From positions 42,256-63,839 of the forward strand of contig BMAT01008606.1 in NCBI GenBank assembly GCA_019649035.1: DNA of 21,584 nt, in the 5' to 3' direction. This DNA is from Elysia marginata (taxonomy: Eukaryota > Mollusca > Gastropoda > Plakobranchidae). The notes beneath the pieces are model-generated. The model saw nothing but the letters and a program-made list of their open reading frames with translations, was not told the origin of the DNA and made no database searches. The translations under genes were made by a program, and so were the position numbers. Of this stretch, positions 1 to 10,461 are shown piece by piece. Positions within the stretch are counted from its first letter, which is position 1. Each line of letters starts with the position of its first letter.

Positions 1-38
<38 letters not shown>
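1..38. repeat. (AG)n microsatellite at window edge
   Basis: Nineteen uninterrupted AG units running off the left edge of the window. Confidence 0.98.
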
Positions 39-40
<2 letters not shown>

Positions 41-235
41 GAAGAGGAGATAAGAATGTCTGTACATTAATCACATTCCGAATATTAGGTGGCAAACACT
101 CTAAAAAACAGTAAAAATAATCACTTGATAACAATATTTACAACAAAAATAATTTAAAAAGTAGTAATGATAATAAGAATGTTAGTAAAGTAGGGATAGT
201 AATAGAAGCAATAATAATAATTATAAAGTAGAAGT

Positions 236-279
<44 letters not shown>

Positions 280-292
280 TTATTATAATAAT
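236..292. repeat. (TAA)n microsatellite
   Basis: About 14 ATA/TAA units, decaying into other A/T-only triplets on both sides (about 150-400). No coding potential; the apparent Tyr/Leu-rich reading frame opposite is repeat-driven. Confidence 0.95.
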
Positions 293-1225
293 AAAAATGA
301 TAAGAATCAAGTAGAAATAATAATAAAAGCAATAATAAGAACAATATTAAGAAGAAACGAAAAAGAATAAAAATATAATAATAATAAAAACAATAGTACC
401 AAAGCTGCATTCGTGTTTTAAAGTATTTTTGAAAGGCAAGCTCTTCCATTAAAATGACACTCTTTTTATTACCTCAAAACGGGTTTAACATATAAATAAA
501 GCTTAGATTGATAAATTAAAAAGAAAAACCTTGCACTAATTGTCAAGGAACATTTTAAGTATCCCTAGGGCCATTTTAACGTCCAAAAATTAAAACGAAA
601 TGGTTATTAATCACATTTACAGCAAAATATGGTATATTTAAATTAATGAAGAATACTGAAAGACCATGAAAGAATTAAAGCTTTGATGCCAATTCACCAG
701 TATCAGGAAACACCGAATAGAAATTTCAATAATTTGGTACAAAAATATTTTAACTTTGACGATTTTACATTGCAGCGTTTATCAAAGAGTATTCTGTAGA
801 GGAGAACGCGTACACACGTCCTCAATTCTCGAGTTTTTCGTCACATGGGTGAAGTTTATCTTACATGTAAAATCTCGCACAAATTATGTAGCCTAAGTTG
901 TTTTACTTTGCAACAAACAAATCAATAATAACAATTCTTTGATTCATGCTAGGATGCAGTTTACAATCAGCGCTTTTGTGACGAATCCACAATAAATATT
1001 GTAATGAGAGCTATCATAACAATACTAAAGCTTATAGTAGGCCTACTACAATTATTATAAATTATAGTTTTTCGTCTTTCGTAAGAACTCTTATTTACAA
1101 GCTTGGTATGAAACAATGAGAGTTCAAAAGAAAACAAGTTAATATAAAAAAAATGATACCTAAATAAGTGTTTTAAATCCCCTTTCAATGACACTTTTAT
1201 AGATGGTGCTTAAGAACCCACCCCT

Positions 1226-1270
1226 CTCTCTTTACCTCTCTCTCTCTCTCTCCATGTCTCTCTCTCTTTC
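1226..1270. repeat. interrupted (CT)n microsatellite
   Basis: Three CT runs separated by TTTAC and CATGT interruptions, followed by ATAGATCTAGAG. Confidence 0.9.
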
Positions 1271-1354
1271 TATAGATCTAGAGACTAGCTCATTTACAAA
1301 AAGACGTATGGTGATCTTATGTAGCTGACATTACTTAAAAGTAACAAAATTATA

Positions 1355-1360
1355 TTTATT
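1355..1360 (-). terminator. candidate poly(A) signal AATAAA
   Basis: The first canonical AATAAA on the minus strand downstream of the stop at 2379 that I could find, about 1 kb away. Closer variants (TATAAA at 2057-2062 and 2165-2170) also exist. If used, the 3' UTR would include the ~92-97-bp tandem repeat. A weak call, from the hexamer alone. Confidence 0.25.
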
Positions 1361-1599
1361 TTTTGAAACAGATGCAATCTTATTCTATGATATGATATAC
1401 ATTACAGAGTAGGGGAAAGCCAAACTGGACGATGAGAAATAAAACGCCTTTGTCGCTCGCTTCGATAATATTATCCTAGGGCTGTTTGGTATGGAAATGA
1501 AGTTGCGCTCAAGACCTGTATAACCTATTTATGCAGTAAGAGATTAATTTAAGGAGAACGCAGTTTTTCGTGAGATATAGATTACGTATGTCATTACTG

Positions 1600-2345
1600 T
1601 ACTGTATCAAGACGGAATGTTTGATCAATTGCAGGGCGGTATAATTGTTGTTTAGAGACAGAAGTTCAGTGAGATACACTTATAACCCTTTTATACTGAT
1701 ATATCCTATTGTATAAGGGCTTAATGTTTAGACAAATACATAAGTATTCACTCTTATTCTTTGAAGATTGATATATTCTTATGATGTGAATACAGAAAGT
1801 TTGGCGAGATGCATATGTATACAACATTCATGATAGTAAAGTGTTTGACTCGATGCACGTGTTTCCTCACTGTAGCAAGATAGGGTTTGGCTAAAGACAT
1901 CTACAATCTTTTTGAAAAAGATGAACCGTTTGGCTTGATAAGTGTATATCATTTTTGCATAATATAAAATGGTTAAGATATACATCTTTATCTTGGTAGC
2001 ATAAAGGCGAGATTCATATCATTACCAAGTCAGGTCGGAATCTAAGATGAGGCACATTTATATCAATATTATATGAAAATGGAACTTTGTCGAGAAACAG
2101 GTAGGCCTACATCCATATTGAATAAAGGTCAAATATTTGACCTTATAGATGACTGTATATCAAATTTATATGAAGATGGAACAATTGGCGACACGTATTT
2201 GCACCCATGTTGTATAAAGGTAAAATCTTTGGCTTGATAGACAACTGCATAACTTATTTGTACTAAGATGGAACATTTGGCGAGAGACGTATATATATTC
2301 TCATTGTATATAGGCGGAATGTTCGGTTAGAGGCACTTTTTGTAT
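1600..2345. repeat. degenerate tandem repeat, ~92-97 bp period
   Basis: The clearest copies start at about 2071, 2168 and 2260. They share ATATGAAGATGGAAC, then TTGGCGAGA, then TTGTATAAAGGT, then TTTGGCTTGATAGAC in the same order. The ATGGAAC motif recurs at 2079, 2176 and 2268 (97 and 92 bp apart). TTG(T/A)ATAAAGG recurs at about 2118, 2210 and 2304. Decayed fragments (AGACGGAATGTTTGA, TTGTATAAGGG, GTTTGGCGAGATG) extend back to about 1600. It lies directly 3' of the stop codon and may be part of the 3' UTR. Confidence 0.7.
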
Positions 2346-2378
2346 AAAAACAAAGTAAAGACCAGATTTTTATACTGC

Positions 2379-4088
2379 TTATTGTATGCTGCACATTTTC
2401 GAGTTTGTATTTCCTTGCTTGTTAGCAACAAGCACGGCATTGGCTAGACTTTTGAAGCTTGCTTGCTTCCGTACGGCCAACTTCACGTCCGTGCGGATCT
2501 TTTGGGACAACCGGAACAGCTCCGGCTTTTTGCCGTCTGCTGTCGCAAAATCGTCACTCAGGAGTTGGCTGTAGTCCCCACTCTCAGTCATTATTTGTTT
2601 CTGGAACTCTCTAGTGCGATAGGAAAGTTTGGCGATGAACTCTTTATAAGGATCGCTAAGACCCAGTACGAGGCTGAGAATCAGCACTCTCCCATCGTCA
2701 CAGCCAACAACAACAGTTCGATCGTCCTCGGCGATGTTGATGCAGCCGGCCTTGCCGTGGACAAACAGGCTGCCCATTTTATGTCCGTCCGATGTGCGGT
2801 AAACGTGAACACATCGGCCTGTTGAGTCCAGGCCTATGACGTACGCTCCGTCCAGGGCCAGGACGGTATTGGAAGAGTCAAGATCAGCTTTGATCCTGGT
2901 CGAAGGCTTTAGGGAGGATGCACCACAAACGCACAGATTGTTGTCTACGAAGATAGTAGAAGTCTTAGACCAGAGGCACAACTGAAAGTCAGACTGTGGA
3001 TCCAGAGCCACGGGGTAGTGCCTCACGACCATACCTTTCTGAATATTGTAAAGGACCGCCCCCTTTTCTAGCCCAGGGGGAACCACAAGACCTCGCTCGG
3101 GCTCAAAGTTAAAATGCGAGACCCCCTTGACGTAGTAGATCATCAAAAGATGACTGTTGGTCTCGTAAACATACGCAATTCGGTCTTTACTTGGGTCGCA
3201 GAATTTGAGTAAATCTGTTATGTGAATGGTCTTCGACCGAATCCCACCAGGGTTTTTGTCTAGACTGGCGATAAAGAGGACGTTGTCGTAGGTTCTAGAA
3301 CCTTCCGATTGCCCCACCAACTGCTTGTGACAGACCTGGAGAACTGCAACCACATACTGGGCATTCCCAGCTCCTGAAGACGTGTCGGTATATAAGACTG
3401 GAGGGCACAAAAACTCGCTCATCTCAGGAAAATCCACCTTTCTAACTTCACCTTCCCCTTTGTCTTCCTCGGTCTCCTTGCCGTTCATAATGCTCTGAAT
3501 CGTAGCACTTGCGCTTGAGAAACTGGTGTGGCTGTTGGTAGTTTTTGAAGGTCTCCATGCTACAAAACTGTAGAGGTTGTTTGGCCAGTCACAAACGCTA
3601 TGAAAAGTGCAGTTTACGAACCCTAACGTTGTCTCTTGCCTGTCAGAAATAACGAACCTATTGTTGGCAAGTTTAAACACTGGTTTTTGTGACGCCATTG
3701 ACCATATAACGTCATCCTTTAATGCGCACCAGCGAATTTTTTTCTTCATCTCTGAAGAGCTTCGTGGAGAACCATACAGCTCCGCATTCCGTGCGAGATA
3801 TGGATTAGCCTCTTCTTCCTCCTCCTCTGCTCTGATATTCCGCGACACGGCGTAAGCTCCATGAAGGGCAAATTTGACCCCTTCAACACCCTTGACCTCC
3901 GACTCTGGTTGTGTAAGCGATCCAGCGACTTTTCCTGAGTACAGATCGACGATTTTAATTTCTGAGTGTCTGTGATCGTGGCAAAGAACCCGCTTGGCTT
4001 TGCAGGATGCAGACACAGAAGTAATTCGACCCTTCATGATCTCATTGGCGTGTAGAATATTTGCATCAAGATTGTCCAAGTTCCAGAC
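2379..4088 (-). CDS. exon 14, terminal: C-terminal propeller and basic tail with CaaX motif (residues 681-1249)
   Basis: The acceptor is CTTCCACCAG|GTCTGG. Coding runs 569 codons without interruption to TAA at 2381-2379. WD40-like strands are seen in HSEIKIVDLYSGKVAGSL and YVIGLDSTGRCVHVYRTSDG, and near the end as GCINIAEDDRTVVVGCDDG. Two low-complexity insertions occur: six consecutive Glu at residues 768-773, and a Ser/Thr-rich then Glu/Lys-rich loop (around SHTSFSSASA and ETEEDKGEGE). After the last blade, residues ~1157-1249 form a basic, probably helical tail (KIRTDVKLAVRKQ, SFKSLANAV). The end is KMCSIQ, whose last four residues fit a CaaX prenylation box. The exon is far longer than the 85-220 nt internal exons. 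Codon-level GC is higher than in the introns. No disruption is seen. Confidence 0.95.
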   Translation of the reverse strand, partial: VWNLDNLDANILHANEIMKGRITSVSASCKAKRVLCHDHRHSEIKIVDLYSGKVAGSLTQPESEVKGVEGVKFALHGAYAVSRNIRAEEEEEEANPYLARNAELYGSPRSSSEMKKKIRWCALKDDVIWSMASQKPVFKLANNRFVISDRQETTLGFVNCTFHSVCDWPNNLYSFVAWRPSKTTNSHTSFSSASATIQSIMNGKETEEDKGEGEVRKVDFPEMSEFLCPPVLYTDTSSGAGNAQYVVAVLQVCHKQLVGQSEGSRTYDNVLFIASLDKNPGGIRSKTIHITDLLKFCDPSKDRIAYVYETNSHLLMIYYVKGVSHFNFEPERGLVVPPGLEKGAVLYNIQKGMVVRHYPVALDPQSDFQLCLWSKTSTIFVDNNLCVCGASSLKPSTRIKADLDSSNTVLALDGAYVIGLDSTGRCVHVYRTSDGHKMGSLFVHGKAGCINIAEDDRTVVVGCDDGRVLILSLVLGLSDPYKEFIAKLSYRTREFQKQIMTESGDYSQLLSDDFATADGKKPELFRLSQKIRTDVKLAVRKQASFKSLANAVLVANKQGNTNSKMCSIQ

Positions 4089-4186
4089 CTGGTGGAAGGA
4101 GATAAAAGATGTAATGCACGCAAGCAGGAAACAACAATCATTGGGGTGATGATGTTTGTGTTAGATTTAATAATAATGGTAATAGT

Positions 4187-4274
<88 letters not shown>

Positions 4275-7200
4275 ATACTTGTAGCAGTAGTTATTGTTGT
4301 AATAATTAAAGTAGTTGTCATTATTATGGTAATATTAGTTATACTAATAGTAGTAGCAACAGCATTAACGGCGGTGGAAGAGTCAATAAGAATAATCCAT
4401 TGCGATGTCAGCTACAAAAAAATGCAATGCCTTTTTTAAAAGCTTTCAACAAACCCCTTAATCATACACCAGAGACCCACTCAAATCCTCATCATTTATT
4501 TCTTTACAAATAAATCCTATGCGAAGTGTAAGACCGTAAGCTTAAATAAATTAGTTAACTTGTCTTTCACTGCCAAAAGTTTTAGAGTTTATTTGCTAGA
4601 GAATTGAAAATGCAGGGTTGAAATATAAACATCAACGTAATATCAATGAAACTTAGCTTTCATTTGGTCTCAATTTAAAGCAGTCACCCTGCTTCAAAGT
4701 TATATACGAGGCGTGACTGAAAAACTCTGTCTGTTCGACCACTGTTTCCAAACCAGTCATTCCACCATCTCTATCAACAGGCGTGCAACAACGAAGGATA
4801 ATAATGTTTACAGACGCGTTGACGCCAAACTCCGCTGCTTTTTCTCTGCGCCGTCTATGCACACTAGCCCTTAAGTCGCCGACATCAGTGTAATGATTCC
4901 ATTTCAATTTTTATTTAACCATCAGACATAGAAAAATTCACCTGGGTCTGGTATGAACTGCAGGGAGGGTGAGATAGGATGTCCTGGAATCTGAGTCGAA
5001 CAAGAACACGTTGAGTCTTTTGCCTGGTCTAGGGACAAGCTTTGCCATGAAGAAGAATGTCATTATTGCCTCATTGCCGATATAACGATAACTCCATCCC
5101 AAAGCCTTCAGCAACATCTCGATGTTTAAAATGATGGTTTTCACTGAAAATGTGGTAAAATTCCACCTGATGCTTAACTCTGTCGTATTGACAGGTCGAC
5201 CACATGGATGTTAGTCTATAAGATCTGTTTTGGCCTGGTCGTCACTGCTCCATCTTATCGTGTACGCTCTTTTTTTGCTTACATCTTCACAAGAATCACT
5301 GTAGACACTCCCCGTGCGTTTTTGAATACCAACTAGTGTAGTACTTTCTGCATTAAGTAACTCAGTAACCGCACATTGCTTGAAAACAAGGTCTTTGCTC
5401 TGCGTAATTTTGTCAACAACATTCGAACACAACTATATATGACGTTTTCAGCAACAGAACACTGACGTAACGTCAAATTTGTGTATGGCTTGAATACCAG
5501 TAAATCTACATGACAGGGAAATTTAAAAAAAAAAAAAAGAAAATATGACACAGGAGGCAGGAGTTTTCAGTCATGTCTTTTATGTTTTTTTGTATTTAAG
5601 ACTCAGCTTGTAAAAAAAAGTCGTTAGATTAAAGATGAAAAAAATTTATTAGACTCAATATTATAAAGACCGCAGATCGCCATCAATCACCAAACTAAGC
5701 AAGTAGAAGAAATAACCCCTTTAAAATAAAATGTAATCCTGATGTTTGATGCACAAGTTAACTTTGCGACTTTTCAAAGTCTGTGTCCAAATCTTTGAAC
5801 GAGATGATTTGGATTTCCCTTCCCTAAAGCCAAAAAAAAAGTCAAAATAAAAAAAAGCGAATAAACTTACTGTGGGTGCGCAACACTTAATAGAACTCTC
5901 GAACGTGTTGAGCAGAACTCTTTTGTGAAATCCATCAAGCAGAGTCATAGTAATCCATTTCATAAAAGAATTCTGCTCCACTCTTATGGAAGTCTCCGCA
6001 ATCTTATTAGTGAAATGCCAAGATGCAATTGACCCATAAAACTTGCCGTAAATCACTGACCTGTAATGTATTGTCTTTGAGCAAAGAGACGGCCTTGTTG
6101 GCTGTGTCGGACGTGTAGATCTTCACTATGGGAGACAAAGAAGCTTGGAGCACTCGGATCGGCTCGCCAGTTGCCGTGCTCCACACGAAGATGTAAGTGT
6201 ACCTGTACAAGAAGGAAGGAAGGAAGGCGGTAGAACATCATGTCTTGCAACCACTCCAAATGAGACGGATTTCAAAACTTTCATGCTACAAGGCGTCGAT
6301 ATTTTGTAGGCTACCGAGGCTTTTTGTCTGAGCTTCCGAAAGTTAAAAACTACATGGATATTAATATTTTGTAAATTGATATCGTAACTTTTTAAAATCT
6401 GAAATAATGAGAAAATAGGGAACATTTACTTTCAAAAGACGTTTTCTCACAGTTAACTTCCGATGACTCATTTGGACTGGTGGAAGGACATGGAAGTTAA
6501 AACGCTGACGATGTTTTAAAGTGAAACACTGGCTGAAATAAACGGGTTTTGGTGTCCAAGTAACGTTAGGACACAAGAGTAAAAAAGTCTAACAAACCAA
6601 TGCATTGTTTATCTCATTTATTTAAAAAAAAAATAATAATTAGGACAATTTAAACTCATAAAGCATTTTGTCACGACAGATGACTTAGTCGAAATTCGAC
6701 ATAAAACAAGCAGGAGATGATGAAATCTATTGGTGTTTAAAAGTTTGACCAGTTTTCCACCGACTTAGACTTGGCTACACCAAAATGCTCTAGAGTCCCT
6801 AGACAGTCGATCTATCCAGGAGACACAGCAGTGCCTTGCTCATTTTTATTTCGATCTCTGATGTCAGCAATAAATAAATTTATAAAACTGTCTGGTGTTT
6901 GTTTTGGTTCAGTTCACATTAAGTCTAATTTCCCTCTTGTACTGCACATTTGCCTTTTGTCACCATCTGAATTACATACATTATTTTAGATAAACATTTC
7001 CCTCCTTTGCTTTGAGCGCATTCCTACGTAGCTGACCTGGAAGCGACGACCATGTCGTCTGCTGGACTGAAGCCTGCGCCGGTGAATGACGTCATTGTCT
7101 CCACAAACACGCCCGGATGTGCCTGCATAAGGCGGTGCGTGAGACGCATCTTGTTGGAGCAGACGAGGTACAGGCAGCGATTAGCGCGCACCAGAACACA

Positions 7201-10200
7201 TGACTCGTTGTGACTCAGCTGAAGACATGGAGAAGAGTCTGTGACTTAACGTTACTGATAATTTGATGCTGTTTCAATGCTTCCATGATTGCAATACGAT
7301 AAGGGGGTACATAAGCTTAACTAAGTGAGCAAACTCTTGATTACCAGATTGACTAAATGATTGATACAAGTTTTTTTTTATTCCCATGTGCCTTTGTTCT
7401 AATGTCTATAAAAATGACCCGGTTGCTTACTGGTTTTAGAAATAGGTTTTTATGTAGTAGTCCCAATAAACGATAGAGTTATGAAAAAGATGTTAAGAAG
7501 AAAAAGGGCGGAGGATAGGGCAATCGGAGGCAATCGTGGCAAAAATCTAGATCTTGTTACGCGGACAGGTCATAAGGCCTGAGCCTGTTGGTGCTCAAAG
7601 AGGCTAATTGTTAAAACACATGAATTAACGAAAGGAACACTGAAACCAACGACTAAACTAATACTTATCCAAGTTATCCAAGAAATGATAAACAAAATGA
7701 AAAAATCCAAAGAAAAGAATGGTAAATCTCAGATCGAGAGCGACATGAAGGGCGACAAGTCAACCGGAAGTCTTACAGAAGGAACGTTTTAATTTGCTTT
7801 ATGTTTGTTATTTCTGGCAAGAATGAATGAGTCATAGATAAGGTGATGTATTGACTAAATAAATGGTTTAACTAGTAATTACCAGATTGACCACAGACTA
7901 CAAACTACCTACAGACACAATCACTGATCAAGACACGGACGAACTGAATGGCTAGTTGATTTCTATTCTATAAATTCTTGCAAGTTGAACGTTTCCTTAG
8001 ACTCTCTCGTTTCACAAAATACTCCACAGCTTAAATATAGCGGATAAGAAAAGCTGAGAAGTTGGGGAGAAAGAGATTTTGCGGATAAAATAAAACTACG
8101 AGTTATTTAACAGGAGGCATTACTTTTTGAACAACCCTCGTAAATATTCGTCTATAAAGTATTTAAATGTATTTCCAAGCTTCCACATCTAAAATGGAAG
8201 ACAAGGAGGCCTAAGGACCTCAAAGTGCTTTAAGTTGAAAAAAAGAGATGAGAATATACGTTTTAAAAACTGAACATCTAAAATACGAGTATTGCACAAC
8301 AATGATGAAGTTTCATTTCGAACTCACCACAAACTCAACGCTGTTAAAGTCGCTAAGGATATCGTGTGTGGAACTCTTCTTGTTGATGGGGTCAAAGTGC
8401 ATAACTTGAAGGAGCTTGCTTTTGGTCAAGATGTAACAACGTGACGCGTCCTTAGTAAAAGCAAGCTGGACTGGCACGTCCGACGCCTGGCCCACACATC
8501 TGCATAAAACCAAGAGGCGAAAGTTCACATTCCAAAAAAGTATAGTTTCCGATAAAAGCTGTTTAAACTTTGGGAAACAACACCAAACAGGTTACAAGTA
8601 AACACAGCTTTGTCCATGTCCATTGGATGTCTCTTTATTACAATATTTTCGAAATACTTAAGTTAACTATTCCTTTAATGAATGAATGCATTGCTAAGAT
8701 GATAATTGATATGTGGTTCCAATATATTTGAAGCTACAGGTTGTAGGGAAAATACAACATATATTCAATTTAAAAATTTCCAACCTATAACAAAAAAACC
8801 AATAGAATAGAAAAGCTAGGATCTATTATTGAAAGTCTAGATCTATCAATGTAAAACTAGTTATAAAAAGGGTTTATAATCAGGGAAATAACTCAGCTCA
8901 ACTGTTAGCAGATGTGTTAACAATAATATTAGTTATGTTATACGCTGTAGTGGAAACAAATCTGGAAGAACTGACAGTTTTTTGTGATGAATGGTACGGA
9001 CATTGAGAGCTTTTTTACGACAACAAGTTAAAGACAGGTAAGAATACAGACAAATTTGCCGGCAGATACCTTCTCTCCATGGTGGGCAGAGTGTGCACCA
9101 AAATGAGAGAACCGGAGTTAAAGGCCATGTGAGTCTCGTCTCCACTGATAGCCACCGCCCTGCTGTGGTTACTAAACTTGTGGACCAGTTCCGCCTGGAG
9201 GGATACATACAGCAGCGACAAATGAGCTTTATTAAAACATTAAATATTCGAAATATTCACCCCTACTGCAGATCGCCCACCATACTGCTAGCTTTTATCT
9301 TCCCCTGTTTTCGATTCATAGAAAAGTTTGGAACATTTTGCAACAACCATGTTCAACTCAAAATATTCTGCAAACACCCAGCTTGTTCCTCTCAACCAGC
9401 TCAATGACTAACACAGAACATTCTGTCAGTACCGATATCTGATTTCCCCCGTCCTCACCCTTGCTGTCCACTATTAACACAATGCAACCCTCCTTCATTT
9501 TGGGATTTTTCTTCACCCTTAAGGATTTTAATATCTCAATGATAGCATTGCAGAAGATATTATTTGGTACCTCATAGTGTTGTGAGTATGACTAACTTAG
9601 AACATTTTGTAGCTTCTGATGCCCCTCCTCCTTTGACCCCATCCCGCCCATGCTTTACGTAGAACATTCTACCAACATGCGATCCCCATAAAAATCAACA
9701 ATAAACAAAGGAAAACAAACAAAAAACCCCACATAAATGAGCAACAGCAACAGCAACAAAAAAAAAACAACAACAAACTATTCCCATATTAGCCCAGCAC
9801 TCACTCACCCTGAGCAGATCCATGACGAACGGCCCTACCCCGCGGTCTATGCTGAGTATGAGGTAGCGGTTGCCCATGGCAACGCTGACAACATCCCCGT
9901 ACTCGCAGTTGATTTTGCCGTGCAGTTCTCCACAGTCTGTCTTGTAGATTAGTACGTTCTTGGAGCCTGAGAACAAGATCAAAATTCAATTAGTGCATGG
10001 AATCAATAGGAACAACAAACAATAACAACAACAACTACTACTACTACTACTTGTCTAGTGGCAGACACTAGACTCTCAGATCAGGACTTCAGCTTCTGGC
10101 GTTGAGCCCTGGCTTGGCCTCTTGGAAACGTTGGTTACAAACATTTCCTCGACTTACTCATACGCAAATAAGTACCTAGCTATAGCACTGAAGGCCTTGT

Positions 10201-10395
10201 TAAAAAGCTAGGTTAATACACTTTCACTGCTGATTCACTGCGAGTTACATTTCTATTGGCATTTCCAGGAACCGATGGAAAGCGTTTAAAACATTTTAGT
10301 AAAGTAGGTGACATATAATTATACTCTCATTTTTTTCTTTGTAACTAATTTTACTCAGCTGCTACCACAAGAGCTGCTGCTACTACTATTACTAT

Positions 10396-10461
<66 letters not shown>

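Larger units (their letters stand above)
39..1600. other. AT-rich 3' flank, no gene seen
   Basis: Apart from the microsatellites listed, this stretch is AT-rich with stops in all frames. It includes one perfect TAGTAGGCCTACTA palindrome near 1037-1050. I see no recognisable gene or mobile element. Confidence 0.6.
4089..6060 (-). other. intron 13-14 (1972 bp)
   Basis: It holds a compound (AGC)n(AGT)n microsatellite close to the exon 14 acceptor and a possible mariner-like relic (4705-5582). The rest is AT-rich with poly(A) runs. The exon 13 and 14 protein sequences join directly as DNTLQ-VWNL, so no missing exon is expected here. Confidence 0.8.

Noticed and set aside
237-449. Tyr/Leu-rich 70-codon frame
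   Set aside because: Low-complexity TAA repeat translation.
2463-2825. Plus-strand 120-codon frame
   Set aside because: Antisense shadow of terminal exon 14, which has strong family similarity on the other strand.
4034-4439. Poly-Val (plus) and poly-Thr (minus) frames
   Set aside because: Translations of the (AGC)n(AGT)n microsatellite.
4653-4907. Minus-strand 84-codon frame inside the candidate mariner relic
   Set aside because: No transposase motif; not supported as coding.
9411-9426. Steroid-receptor-like half sites (AGAACA...TGT)
   Set aside because: The second half does not match the consensus; part of a short repeat with no regulatory context.
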